A stretch of 64,000 bases of DNA. It comes from Strigamia acuminata. Its lineage: Eukaryota; Arthropoda; Chilopoda; Geophilomorpha; Linotaeniidae. A program made the translations under genes and the position numbers. Below the pieces are notes generated by a model, which saw only the letters and a list, made by a program, of their open reading frames with translations, was not told the origin of the DNA and did no database searches. The stretch spans positions 5,890,001 through 5,954,000 of the forward strand of contig OX442319.1 in the NCBI GenBank assembly GCA_949358305.1. Direction: 5' to 3'. This document shows positions 43,421 through 53,205 of this stretch, in pieces (the first letter of the stretch is position 1; each line of letters begins with the position of its first letter).

Positions 43421-45733
43421 ATGACTAGTAACCAGCATTCGATGAATACCCGTGGTAAGGAGAGAACGTGTTTGACCGGTGGAATTAATTTAGCCGGATT
43501 TGTACCCGTTCCAGATGAAACGGAAACAGTGAATATCGTGGAAAACCACGTGGATGATAATAATGTTTCAATTGAACTGACTGACCCAGTCGCCATTATC
43601 GATCCAGTTGTGGAAGTAACTGATCCTACCCCCGTGGAGGAAATGAATCGTCCACAAGATGGATCACATTTAGGTCCAGCTGGACTTTTTATTTGTCGAG
43701 ATTATTGTTTGAATCCAATTCAATTTGGAACAATGGCCGAAGTTTTAGATTTTGTTAACACACATCGAGATCCGTCGGAGCATTCTAGTTCTAGATCACA
43801 GACTCCACGTAATCAAGGACCGACAGATCCTGGTTTGAATACGACAACACCGATCACTCGGTATCGTCAGAAGACGACAGGACCTCCGACGACCAACCGG
43901 AAATCTCGTTGGGATCAACAGGATCCTACACCCGGCAGTTTTGAACAAGCGTTTTATCGGCGAATGAATAATCAATTTGTTGCTTCTCATAAAAGAAGAT
44001 TTATGGGTCTTAATAATAATAAAAACCCGAATCCTGGTTTTCCGAATGGAGCCAACAGTTGTCCGAATCTTGCTGCTGAACCCACGCATGGATTAAATAA
44101 TGATCTAAGCGCGCAGCTAAGAGGAATAGTCGATCCAAACAATCGTTTGAATCCTTTTTCTGGAAATAATAATATTCCAAACCAATTGCCTATATCGCAA
44201 GGAAGTTATCCAGTTCAGCCGAACTTAAATAACTTAAATAACCCGAATAACTGTTCAAGTTTCGGTAATCAAGACCAGTGGAATAATTATTCACAACCTG
44301 GCAATCAGAACCAGTCGAATAATTTTTCGAATCAAGGTTATCAGGGAAATTCGAATAATCATTCGAACTTTGGAAATCAAGGTGGAGCAAATAATCATTC
44401 CAACTTTGGTAACCAAAGAAGACAAAATCCCCGTGGATCGAATAATCATTCAAATTTTGACAACCAAGGTGGACCGAATAACCATTCGAATCTTGGCCAT
44501 CAAGGTAGACAAAATCAAGGAGGGTCAAATAATTTCAACCCCAATAATTTTAACGGCTCTAGTCAAAATAACTCGAGTCATTTTAATAATGGTTCGACGA
44601 ATGATAATTCGCGACCAACAAGTAGTTTTGGGATGTCAGCAGACGACTTAGCTACTATTGCATTAAATATGCATAAACTAGCCCAAGTAGGAAAGAATTC
44701 CACCCCTGCAACACCCCAAACTATAAGTTTGAAACCTCCCGATATACCTGTATTTTCGGGTAAAACTGAAGAAAGCGAGCGCTTCCTCAGTATAATTCGA
44801 AACGTTGCGTTTCTACGAAATATTTCACTCGATGAAATGTTAGTAAAAGGCGTGGCTGGTTACTTAACCGACCTCGCATATAGTTGGTTTCAAGAGAGAC
44901 GAAACGACTTTCATAATTGGGACACGTTTGAAAAAGCGTTTAGAGGAAGGTTTGTTGCCACATGCTTGGAACGAACAACCCAATTAACAAAGTTGAGACA
45001 GCTCGAATCAGAAAACTTGTATGATTATACACATAAGTTTTACCAACTTTGGTTATTACAAGATAACCTTAACTCTCAGGGAGCTGCGAGTATATTCTTG
45101 GGAAGCATTACTCCCGCCAACGATCTTCTCTTGCACACGCAAGGTTTAGATGAACTTCCCTTCATAGACATTTATAATGCTATTACAAAGAAGAAAGGAC
45201 TGTACAGCCGTACAGCCAATGGGGTGAGAGTAAACGATCCAGTCGTTTTCCCACCTAGGAAACCGGACACTCGTTCGCAACCTAAAAATAACGCCAAGTC
45301 CCTGACTTTGGAATCAGATGAACAGATTAATTTCTGTACAGATGAGTTACCCGAAGAATGTGAACTAATTTACGCAGTAAATGGTGTAGTAGACCCCAAC
45401 AGGAGGGGACAAATGGTTTGCTTTAATTGTAAGAAACCCGGACATTTCCGACGAGAGTGTCCAGATTTAAAACCCCGTTCGAATTTTAAGTCTGAAGACA
45501 TTCAGAAGCGAAATACCCCAGATAATCCAACTTTGGATCCCTCTGCTAAGCGTAAACCTAATTGGGTAACCCAAGAAGTGTTGGATGCGACACTAGATGT
45601 GAAACTTGATTCCAAATTTAATAATTTTGAGAATAAACTGCAGTCGACGCTCACTAATCAATTAGCTGAGATAGTCAAACAATTGGCTAAACCTGAATCT
45701 AACGATTCGACTGATTCTAGTGCAAAAAACTAG
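43421..45733 (+). CDS. Gag of the 14-kb element
   Basis: 770 aa. Residues about 265-400 are an Asn/Gln/Gly/Ser-rich tract with degenerate repeats of NNHSNFGNQGG, prion-like in composition. Residues about 430-560 form a retrotransposon gag capsid domain (IPVFSGKTEESERFLS, AYSWFQERR, FEKAFRGRF, TKLRQLESENLYDYTHKF). One zinc knuckle CFNCKKPGHFRREC is near residue 666. The frame ends AKN then TAG, directly at the slippery heptamer. It should form the virus-like particle and bind element RNA. The ATG at 43421 follows AAAAG, a good context. Confidence 0.92.
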   Translation: MTSNQHSMNTRGKERTCLTGGINLAGFVPVPDETETVNIVENHVDDNNVSIELTDPVAIIDPVVEVTDPTPVEEMNRPQDGSHLGPAGLFICRDYCLNPIQFGTMAEVLDFVNTHRDPSEHSSSRSQTPRNQGPTDPGLNTTTPITRYRQKTTGPPTTNRKSRWDQQDPTPGSFEQAFYRRMNNQFVASHKRRFMGLNNNKNPNPGFPNGANSCPNLAAEPTHGLNNDLSAQLRGIVDPNNRLNPFSGNNNIPNQLPISQGSYPVQPNLNNLNNPNNCSSFGNQDQWNNYSQPGNQNQSNNFSNQGYQGNSNNHSNFGNQGGANNHSNFGNQRRQNPRGSNNHSNFDNQGGPNNHSNLGHQGRQNQGGSNNFNPNNFNGSSQNNSSHFNNGSTNDNSRPTSSFGMSADDLATIALNMHKLAQVGKNSTPATPQTISLKPPDIPVFSGKTEESERFLSIIRNVAFLRNISLDEMLVKGVAGYLTDLAYSWFQERRNDFHNWDTFEKAFRGRFVATCLERTTQLTKLRQLESENLYDYTHKFYQLWLLQDNLNSQGAASIFLGSITPANDLLLHTQGLDELPFIDIYNAITKKKGLYSRTANGVRVNDPVVFPPRKPDTRSQPKNNAKSLTLESDEQINFCTDELPEECELIYAVNGVVDPNRRGQMVCFNCKKPGHFRRECPDLKPRSNFKSEDIQKRNTPDNPTLDPSAKRKPNWVTQEVLDATLDVKLDSKFNNFENKLQSTLTNQLAEIVKQLAKPESNDSTDSSAKN

Positions 45734-45764
45734 ATCCGGGGGATGAAGGATTCATTCAGCCCCC
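45724..45764 (+). promoter_or_regulatory. Programmed -1 ribosomal frameshift signal between gag and pol
   Basis: The slippery heptamer A AAA AAC (45724-45730) is in the gag frame and abuts the gag TAG (45731-45733). After a 7-nt spacer a hairpin starts at 45738: GGGGG, ATGAA, loop GGA, TTCAT, bulge TCAG, CCCCC (ending 45764). Slipping back one base gives codons CTA GAT CCG in the pol frame, which is open through to pol. Confidence 0.88.
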
Positions 45765-45780
45765 AGAAATAGCTGATGCT

Positions 45781-48700
45781 ATGTCGGACTCGTTGTTCAT
45801 GGACGTGGAAACTACGTTTCTAGAAGAAGCCACTAGTCATAGCGGTGGAGTAGATGAAAATCTACAAAAGATGACGGAGCAATTCAAGAGCTTGACATTG
45901 TTTCCACATAAATGTTACACGAAGAAATTTTGTAGACCTAGACGACTCAACAGAGTCATCGGGAGCAATAATTTGCACAATATTACTTTGGGTAATAATA
46001 AAGACGATCCTCGAATGAAAGTCACAATTGGTGGGCTCACCTACAATGCGCTCATGGACACAGGAGCTTCTCAATGTTATATTGGGGAACAGCTTTTGTC
46101 AGAAACTCAAGCTCTGCCTGATTTTTTACAAGAAGCACCCAGAAACATGTTGGTTAATGCTGTAGGTGTAGCGCACAAACCAGTCGGACAAATAACTTTG
46201 TGCGTACAGTGGGCTGATGAATGCACGCCGATGAATTTCATCGTTTTAGCCAAACGAGTCTGTGGATTAATACTCGGACATAATTTTATGCGTCGACAAA
46301 AGATTAGTACACATCCACATCTCCAAGAGTTCTCTTGTGCTGATAAACCTACTTGGTCCGCCCCTTATGTGTCAGAAGAGGATAACTTTGCAATGGCACC
46401 TCTAAATCGAATTACTTTCGAATATTTAGAAGAACTGGCGTCAGTTGCTGATTCAACTGAATTATCTGATGCACCCGTTTTAGAATGGGATGAGAAGTTA
46501 GTTGAAGGTAGTGATTGCACTCCTGAACAGCGCCTAGCGCTTCGAGAAGTGGTCAATGCAGTATCTAATGTATTTCGGGACCAAGTTGGATGTACGAATG
46601 TTACTCAACATCGTATTAAATTCAAAGAAGGGCATTCATTGCCCAGAATGCAGTACCGCATGTACAATCCGGCCAAGAGAGCCATTATGTCCAAATTAGT
46701 TGCTGAACTAGAACAAGATGGACTAATTGAAAAGGCCACTGGGCCATTCATTAGCCATCCTGTAATTGTTGCGAAACCTGATGGTACGTACAGAATGTGT
46801 ATCGACTATAGGTGGTTGAATGCAATCACCGAATTAGATGTGATTCAGATGCCTAGTATAGATCTGCTTTTGCATAATACTGGACCAGGAAGGTATTTCA
46901 CATCCATTGACCTGGTCAAAGGATATTACCAAGTCGAGATGTGTAAAGAAGATCGTCCAAAGACGGCCTTTTACACACCGAATGGTCCTTACCAATTTGT
47001 GCGAATGCCATTTGGACTTTGTAATGCTCCTTGCACTTTCCAACGATTGATGGAAGGCGTTTTAGGCTCAGCATTGCAAAACTACGCGTTAGTTTATTTA
47101 GACGACGTAATTGTCTATTCGAATACTTGGGATGAACATCTCATTCATGTCCGAGACGTGTTGGAAAAGCTTAATAAAGCTAATATGACAATCAATAAAG
47201 CGAAGTCTCGTTTTGGAAGAACAGAACTTAAGTTCTTAGGACATTGGATTAAACCTGACGGTTTATATGGAGATCCCGATAAAATTTCTGCAATTATGAA
47301 ATTTCCGACTCCAACATGTGCTAAAGACATTCAACGGTTTCATGGAATGACAAACTTCTTCAGGAAGTTCGTTCCTAATCACGGAGCCATTGCTGCGCCA
47401 TACACATGTATGATGAATGAGAAAACTCCATTTGAATGGGGAGATGCTCAAACTGAAGCTTTTAATAAAATTAAAGCGCTGCTTTGTAACGACAATTGTC
47501 TGCACAAACCAGACATGTCCAAACCTTTCATAGTCATGACTGACGCATCCCACGAAGGCTTAGGAGCTGTCATCTGCCAAGATGTTGATCTTTTAGATAA
47601 AGACAAAAAGAAAACGGGCACGGCACCCAGACCTGTAGCTTACGCAAGCAGAGTACTGAGAGGAGCGGAGAAGCGTTACACAACGCCAGAACTCGAATGC
47701 CTCGCAGTCGTGTGGGCTATTGATCGTTTTAAACCATATTTAGAATATGGTACTTTTACACTCGAGTCAGATGCTGAAGCATTAAAATGGCTTATGCGAA
47801 CGCCTGAGCCATCTGGAAAATTTGGTCGATGGGCCTTAAGAATCCAATGTGGTGCTTTCAAGATTGTATTTCGAAGGGGTGCTTATAACCAAGTTGCAGA
47901 CGCACTTTCAAGAGCTCCATTAGGAGAGGAAGACATTCCTCTTCGTGATCATGTGGAACCCATCGAAATAAATCAGTATTGGCCAGAATGGGACGGCAAT
48001 CCTTCGATTTCTTTGAATCGTGCTCCAGGAAGGTCAGAATATTTAGCAAATGTTCGTGTCCATTTTTCAGAAAATTCTAAAGAATATTCTGAAGAAAGGG
48101 AGGGGGAGGAGATACAAGAAACTTTGTATAGTGCTCTCACTGATGTGATAAAAGAAGTCCCACCTACAAGAAGGGAAATAATTGATGCGCAGTTAGTCGA
48201 CACTGAATGTAAACGCATTCGAGAGTATCTTTTATTCGACAGAATTGTCGGAATTCCGAAATCGGAAATAAAAGAATGGAAAAACAAAGTTAGAAACTAT
48301 TGTTTGGACAAAAAGGAAGATGATGGCGATCAAATGATCATTTTCTTTAATCCTTCATTTGAAGAAGAGCTCAACGACTCTGGTAATGGCTTCAAAGCGG
48401 TTGTTCCCAGTTCACTCATAAAGCGAGTGCTTTTCGCCTGTCATGGCCACCCCTTGAGCGGCCACGCAGGCATGAGTAAAACTCTCGAGAAAACTCGATT
48501 GATTTACTACTGGCCAGGAATGAGCCGAAGCGTAAGAAATTACGTTAAAAGCTGCCCCCATTGTAGTCAATACAAACCGGATCAGCAGAAAAAGCGTGCA
48601 GGTCCTTACGTACCTCATAACATGACCAACCCTTGGGAACATATTAATATGGACTTAATGGGGCCAAAACCAGCTGGGAGATCCCAAAACCAGTACGTCT

Positions 48701-49905
48701 TCGTCATAATTGACAACTGTACTAAATTTGTAGAGATTAAAGCTTTAACCAAAGCCACGAGCGCTAATTGCGTTCAAGAATTAAGATCTGTTGCAAATCG
48801 TTGGGGTCACCCAAAAAAGATTGTTAGTGATAATGGGAAACAATTCGTTTCAGATATTTATAATGAATATTGCGAAACTTATCATATCCGACCGGCTCAT
48901 ACGAGCACTTATCATGCTCAGGCTAACCCGACAGAGAGAGCCAACAGGGACATTAAGATTTTATTGGCAATTTACACGGATGTGCACACCCAATGGCCGC
49001 GATATTTAGACGAATTTGCGTTTGTAATTCGTAATAATAAATCGGATGCAACAAATTCGACACCGATGTTGCTTAATACGGGGAGAATTGTTACCTTACC
49101 TTTCGATCCGAGAATTCTCAGGCATGCCAACCCATTTGACAAGCATAACCCTGAGAAGTATGTTCGAGAATTACTTGACATATTACGTAGAGCGCATCAA
49201 GAGATGCACAGAAGAATTCAATTGAATTACGAAAGACATCGTAAGATTCACGAACAAAAGTTCACAATTATTGAATTCGAAGTTGGAGATTTAGTTTGGA
49301 AACAAACTCACATTCTCTCGTGCGCAGACAAAAAGATCTCCGCAGGTCTTGCTGAGAAGCGGGACGGTCCTTGGGAGATTGTCGAAATCCTTCCAGGTAG
49401 CGCGTATAAATTACGCAAACTTGCTGATGGTTCAATAGAAAAATCAGTGAACATTAAGGCTTTATATCCTTATACGCCGTTATATCCAATTGAAACTTGG
49501 AAAATAGGGCAGAAAACTGCTTCAAATACAGATCAGGAAAATCCTAAATGGATGGACGAAAGTAATGAACTTCCGTCACCACCTGTTCAAAAGGAAATAA
49601 TTCCTGAAACTCCTACGGAAGTTCCGATGGAATTATCCGAATCGCCCCAAATACAGACTAAAAAATCTGTACAAGAAAAGTCTAAACATAGACATCGACA
49701 GCGATTAATTGCTGTGGATAAGAAAGCAGCAGTGGAACGAGGAGAACCTCTAAAGAAACCTCCTCGCAAACCACGTAAACCCCAGAAACTAGTTGAACGA
49801 ACTAGCACGCGTCCTCGAAGAGAACGAGTTCCAAATCCGAAATATTCAGATGAAAATTTCGTGCGAAATATTACGGCAGTATTTAAGAAGCCTTACCAAC
49901 AATGA
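45781..49905 (+). CDS. Pol of the 14-kb element
   Basis: 1,374 aa from the first ATG; the frame is open back to the slippery site, so the natural product is probably a Gag-Pol fusion joined at about 45730. Domains: protease MDTGASQCYIG; RT with RMCIDYRWLNAI, DLVKGYYQVEM, MPFGLCNAPCTFQ and YLDDVIVYS; RNase H TDASHEGLGAVIC, ESDAEALKWL and ADALSRAP; integrase HPLSGHAG (HH) and CPHCSQYK (CC), then D,D,E at NMDLMGPKP, VSDNGKQF and ANPTERANR. RT before integrase places it in Ty3-type elements. The basic C-terminus ends RPRRERVPNPKYSDENFV. No damage is seen. Confidence 0.94.
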   Translation: MSDSLFMDVETTFLEEATSHSGGVDENLQKMTEQFKSLTLFPHKCYTKKFCRPRRLNRVIGSNNLHNITLGNNKDDPRMKVTIGGLTYNALMDTGASQCYIGEQLLSETQALPDFLQEAPRNMLVNAVGVAHKPVGQITLCVQWADECTPMNFIVLAKRVCGLILGHNFMRRQKISTHPHLQEFSCADKPTWSAPYVSEEDNFAMAPLNRITFEYLEELASVADSTELSDAPVLEWDEKLVEGSDCTPEQRLALREVVNAVSNVFRDQVGCTNVTQHRIKFKEGHSLPRMQYRMYNPAKRAIMSKLVAELEQDGLIEKATGPFISHPVIVAKPDGTYRMCIDYRWLNAITELDVIQMPSIDLLLHNTGPGRYFTSIDLVKGYYQVEMCKEDRPKTAFYTPNGPYQFVRMPFGLCNAPCTFQRLMEGVLGSALQNYALVYLDDVIVYSNTWDEHLIHVRDVLEKLNKANMTINKAKSRFGRTELKFLGHWIKPDGLYGDPDKISAIMKFPTPTCAKDIQRFHGMTNFFRKFVPNHGAIAAPYTCMMNEKTPFEWGDAQTEAFNKIKALLCNDNCLHKPDMSKPFIVMTDASHEGLGAVICQDVDLLDKDKKKTGTAPRPVAYASRVLRGAEKRYTTPELECLAVVWAIDRFKPYLEYGTFTLESDAEALKWLMRTPEPSGKFGRWALRIQCGAFKIVFRRGAYNQVADALSRAPLGEEDIPLRDHVEPIEINQYWPEWDGNPSISLNRAPGRSEYLANVRVHFSENSKEYSEEREGEEIQETLYSALTDVIKEVPPTRREIIDAQLVDTECKRIREYLLFDRIVGIPKSEIKEWKNKVRNYCLDKKEDDGDQMIIFFNPSFEEELNDSGNGFKAVVPSSLIKRVLFACHGHPLSGHAGMSKTLEKTRLIYYWPGMSRSVRNYVKSCPHCSQYKPDQQKKRAGPYVPHNMTNPWEHINMDLMGPKPAGRSQNQYVFVIIDNCTKFVEIKALTKATSANCVQELRSVANRWGHPKKIVSDNGKQFVSDIYNEYCETYHIRPAHTSTYHAQANPTERANRDIKILLAIYTDVHTQWPRYLDEFAFVIRNNKSDATNSTPMLLNTGRIVTLPFDPRILRHANPFDKHNPEKYVRELLDILRRAHQEMHRRIQLNYERHRKIHEQKFTIIEFEVGDLVWKQTHILSCADKKISAGLAEKRDGPWEIVEILPGSAYKLRKLADGSIEKSVNIKALYPYTPLYPIETWKIGQKTASNTDQENPKWMDESNELPSPPVQKEIIPETPTEVPMELSESPQIQTKKSVQEKSKHRHRQRLIAVDKKAAVERGEPLKKPPRKPRKPQKLVERTSTRPRRERVPNPKYSDENFVRNITAVFKKPYQQ

Positions 49906-50008
49906 GATAAAAATCTCAAAGTTTACCTAGGATTTAATAAAGTTTTATTTAAAACTTGATGTGTGCTTATTTACATGTCTAAATTCGTGTAGAGATTTAT
50001 AATCTCAA

Positions 50009-50027
50009 CACCGGGGGACATAATAAA
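50009..50027 (+). other. Internal copy of the polypurine tract plus AATAAA
   Basis: CACCGGGGGACA (50009-50020) nearly repeats the terminal PPT CACCGGGGGATG (53194-53205) and is followed at 50022 by AATAAA. It lies about 100 bp after the pol stop. Confidence 0.65.
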
Positions 50028-50229
50028 TACACATTTTCGTCAGATTTATATTAAAATATAAATTTGTATCGGAATTGATTAGTTTCGATAGATTATCTCT
50101 TTGATTGACTTTATTTGAGATATGCAGGTATTTTTTATTATTAAAAAATACGAAGATTTACTTGAAACAAGTGATCTCGTCTTCTCACGAAGACACGTGA
50201 TTATCGAAGTGCGATTAAACCTCGAACCC

Positions 50230-51003
50230 GATTAAAAGGGGATAAAAATCCCAGGGTTCATTGCACACACACACTTCAACACGTGGACACCGGTCTACTC
50301 GTCTCTACCTTTTCTTCGCACGTCGAGAAAGATTTAAACGAACGGACTTATCCATTAAGTGAGAGTTACAGAAATTTAGGAGTTCCTAAAGCGATAGTTA
50401 CGTAAGTAAATTTTGAATTCTTTGTCAAAAGTTGTGAAAATATTCGTAACACTTGTATACGGCGTCCCGATAAAGTTTGATTAAAACTTGGAAAGATTCA
50501 CGTGTAGTTATAAACGTGACTTAGCTAATTTAGCGGGGAAATTAATTATTCTATCGAATGAATTAGATGGCTTGAATTTAAACAAGTATTTGTTAACTTA
50601 AGCGTAGTAGCACTAATTAAATTAAGTCGCGGTCGAGGCTTGGGTAATTTTTATTCGTAATAAATTCTCAACCGAAGTTTATTCGGTATTTTATTTTTTT
50701 TTCACTCACACGTGGAATGGAATAATTAATTATTCAGAACTAGAATTTCTATTGAAAAGATAGCTAAAAAGAATTTTCGAGAGAAAACTCAACAAGTTGC
50801 GATTTTGAAAAAATCCTTCGGGCGAGTCTATTCTCTTGTCGGAAACACAAGGGGACATGAGTCATTAAGTGCCATGTGATACAAGTTATAAATAACTCGG
50901 TTTACACGAAGTTGTTACGAACGTAGTTTACAATTTTTTTGAATACAAAGAATTTTGGGAGTTTGAAGTGAAAATTATTTTAATAAATGATTTATTTGTT
51001 TAG
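50230..51003 (+). promoter_or_regulatory. Putative internal promoter and 5' UTR intron for ORF3
   Basis: ATTAAAAG at 50231 lies about 28 bp before an initiator-like TTCATTG (50257-50263). A consensus donor AC/GTAAGT is at 50401/50402, and a 3' splice site (TTTATTTGTTTAG) ends at 51003, one base before the ATG at 51005. This would give ORF3 its own transcript with a 602-bp intron. Alternatively the acceptor serves a spliced subgenomic RNA from the LTR. Confidence 0.5.
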
Positions 51004-51004
51004 A

Positions 51005-52486
51005 ATGGGTTCGAATAAACATCATTCTAAACGCAGTCATCGTCGGCATCGACGAAGTTCCAGCTCCAGCTCGTCCACCTCAACGGAGGGAGAACAGCGT
51101 CGTTCCGCCGAACGGAATTTGATGAGGTTGCAACAAATTGCACCTGTGCCGACGTTCAACCTGACGCCGCTTCAATTGGCCGCGCTGAATTGGATTGGCT
51201 CGCACCCGGAATGTCTTCCGCCCGACATGCAAGCAAATGCTCCATTGCCAACGGAAGTCTTTCCTGGAATAGGTGCGCAGCTGACAGTTCCAGTGGCCCA
51301 GTTGGCCCCGCTCGCGCAAGTGGTACACCCACCGACTAACGTCATCAGTGTCCCGTTGGCTCCACACACGCCAGTGTTCCAGCCACCCGTAGCAAGTGTT
51401 CCGCCAATCGTCGCGAATACTTCCGTTGTTAGTGCCCCAGTTACCACTGTAGCTGCGAATCCAGGATGGATTCCCGCCGGAGCAGAGTCGTCTGCCTCTT
51501 CGTCTGGATGGACGGAACCTCCGCCAGGAGCTTTTCGGCTACCCGCGTCGACGACCCGTCCCAACGCGCAGCGCATGGCTTATAAAGCCAAGAAGAAGGA
51601 CGAGGCGGCCCAAAAGCGCCGTGAGCAGTGTGCGCGGGATATTGCGCAGGGAATTCCCCACGACAATATTGTCACCGACCAAGCGACGGAGACCATCTGT
51701 CCATTTTGTGTTGGTTGTGGTTGGTGTTGCGGTGCTTCCGCCGGCTCTTCTCTTATGAGATGCCCCAACTGCCGAGGCACGAAGGTGCGACCGCGCTCAG
51801 AGCCCTGGCGCAAGGAGGTGGAACCCCATGTCGTGAAGGGGATGAAGCCCAACGAGAAGAGATGTTGGGCTCACTGCCCAATTTGTCGCGTGTTTCTCAA
51901 CGCTCGAGGAGAAGCCGTTTACATCGACCCCAGGTTCCTCACGAAGGAAAGAGCCGCTGCCAATGCAGGACTGACGGTCGAAGCCTTTCGACACCCACCT
52001 TCGTCGAATGTATCCGAAGTTTCGGACGAAACGGTGCAAGAGGTTGAGAGCGTCGAGGAAGAAGTGGTAACTCGTCCGAGAACCATGTCTCGTGGGCGAG
52101 GATGCCTTACACTGGACAGAGCTAAAGCAATTGCCCAGGAGCAGCGACAAAACATCGTCGCTCGAGGACGAGCCCGTCGGCTCCAGAAGATTGTGTCGGA
52201 GCAAGGTAAAAAACCGGAGGTTCCTCCAGTGGCCAAGTCGGATGTTTCCGACGAGTCGAAGTACGAGGATGCCGAGGAGAATCCGATTTCTATCGTCGAC
52301 TTCGTGGCTGATCTTTTTGAAGATTTGCCGTTCCCTCCGCCGAGTCCGGCGGAAGTGGAAAAACCCGAGGAAGCAGTATTTTCCGCCGCCTCCACTGAGG
52401 CAACTGAAGAATCTTCAGATTTCCTAACCTCGACTGAAGTCGAGAAACCTGTTGAGAAGTCGACCAACGTCGAGAAGAAAGAATAG
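51005..52486 (+). CDS. ORF3: Arg/Ser-rich zinc-module protein in the env position
   Basis: 493 aa from the ATG at 51005; an in-frame ATG 18 bp upstream would be removed by the splice site just before this one. Residues 1-30 are basic and Ser-rich (HHSKRSHRRHRRSSSSSSS), like a nuclear-localising or RS segment. Residues about 40-190 are Pro/Val/Ala-rich. A Lys/Arg-rich helix near residue 200 is followed at about 230-257 by a DnaJ-like zinc pattern, CPFCVGCGWCC then CPNCRG, and near residue 290 by CPIC. The C-terminal third alternates basic and acidic runs. No signal peptide or membrane segment exists, so it is not an envelope protein. I know of no retroelement family with this protein. A nuclear RNA- or DNA-binding accessory role is inference. 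Confidence 0.8.
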   Translation: MGSNKHHSKRSHRRHRRSSSSSSSTSTEGEQRRSAERNLMRLQQIAPVPTFNLTPLQLAALNWIGSHPECLPPDMQANAPLPTEVFPGIGAQLTVPVAQLAPLAQVVHPPTNVISVPLAPHTPVFQPPVASVPPIVANTSVVSAPVTTVAANPGWIPAGAESSASSSGWTEPPPGAFRLPASTTRPNAQRMAYKAKKKDEAAQKRREQCARDIAQGIPHDNIVTDQATETICPFCVGCGWCCGASAGSSLMRCPNCRGTKVRPRSEPWRKEVEPHVVKGMKPNEKRCWAHCPICRVFLNARGEAVYIDPRFLTKERAAANAGLTVEAFRHPPSSNVSEVSDETVQEVESVEEEVVTRPRTMSRGRGCLTLDRAKAIAQEQRQNIVARGRARRLQKIVSEQGKKPEVPPVAKSDVSDESKYEDAEENPISIVDFVADLFEDLPFPPPSPAEVEKPEEAVFSAASTEATEESSDFLTSTEVEKPVEKSTNVEKKE

Positions 52487-53205
52487 AAGTAAAACATTTT
52501 TTTTTCCGAGTGGATATTTTAAATTTAAAATATGCCAAGTGTTGTTTGTTGTGTTTTCAAGTGTGATTTCGTTTATTTCCGAATTAAGAATAATTTGTTT
52601 AAATGTTTGAAGATTTTTGAGCTAATTATTAATATTCCTAAGAATAAGTTAATTTTGAAAATTGGATTCAAGTTTGAATTCAATTTATGTTGTTGATCTT
52701 GATTATTTTCATAATTAGATGTGGTTGAATTACATAAAGATTTGTGTGTTTTGTTTTCACTTTGATCAAAGTTTTAAAAGACTTCGAGTTGAAGTCAGTT
52801 TTCATTTTTATAACAACCGTAATAAAGAATGATTCGTAGTTTAGATTTGATAAATAAAATTTGCATAAATTTATTTAATGTCTCATCTGAATTATATAAA
52901 CTACGGAGAAATTTATTTTGATCAGAGAAGTTAAGATTTCCTTTGAAATCCGCGCTGTCGAACATGAGAACGAGTTCGGACGAGTTCATTTCGTTGCTTG
53001 GCAACCGGGAGATGTGCTGTGCGGGAAAGCCGATTAGTCTAATCGTCTACGCTGTTCCTGAAAGAAAGTAGTTGATTAATTTTAAATAAATTAAAAAAGA
53101 GTACGAGTTGAGTCTAACAATTCAATAGAATTTGGTGAACATTTCTTAAGATATTAAGAATGACAATTAAAGAGTTGGAAACTCTATGCTTGTCACCGGG
53201 GGATG
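52487..53205 (+). other. 3' non-coding region and terminal PPT of the 14-kb element
   Basis: AT-rich, with no supported ORF. The last 12 bases, CACCGGGGGATG (53194-53205), abut the 3' LTR as the polypurine tract. Confidence 0.7.
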
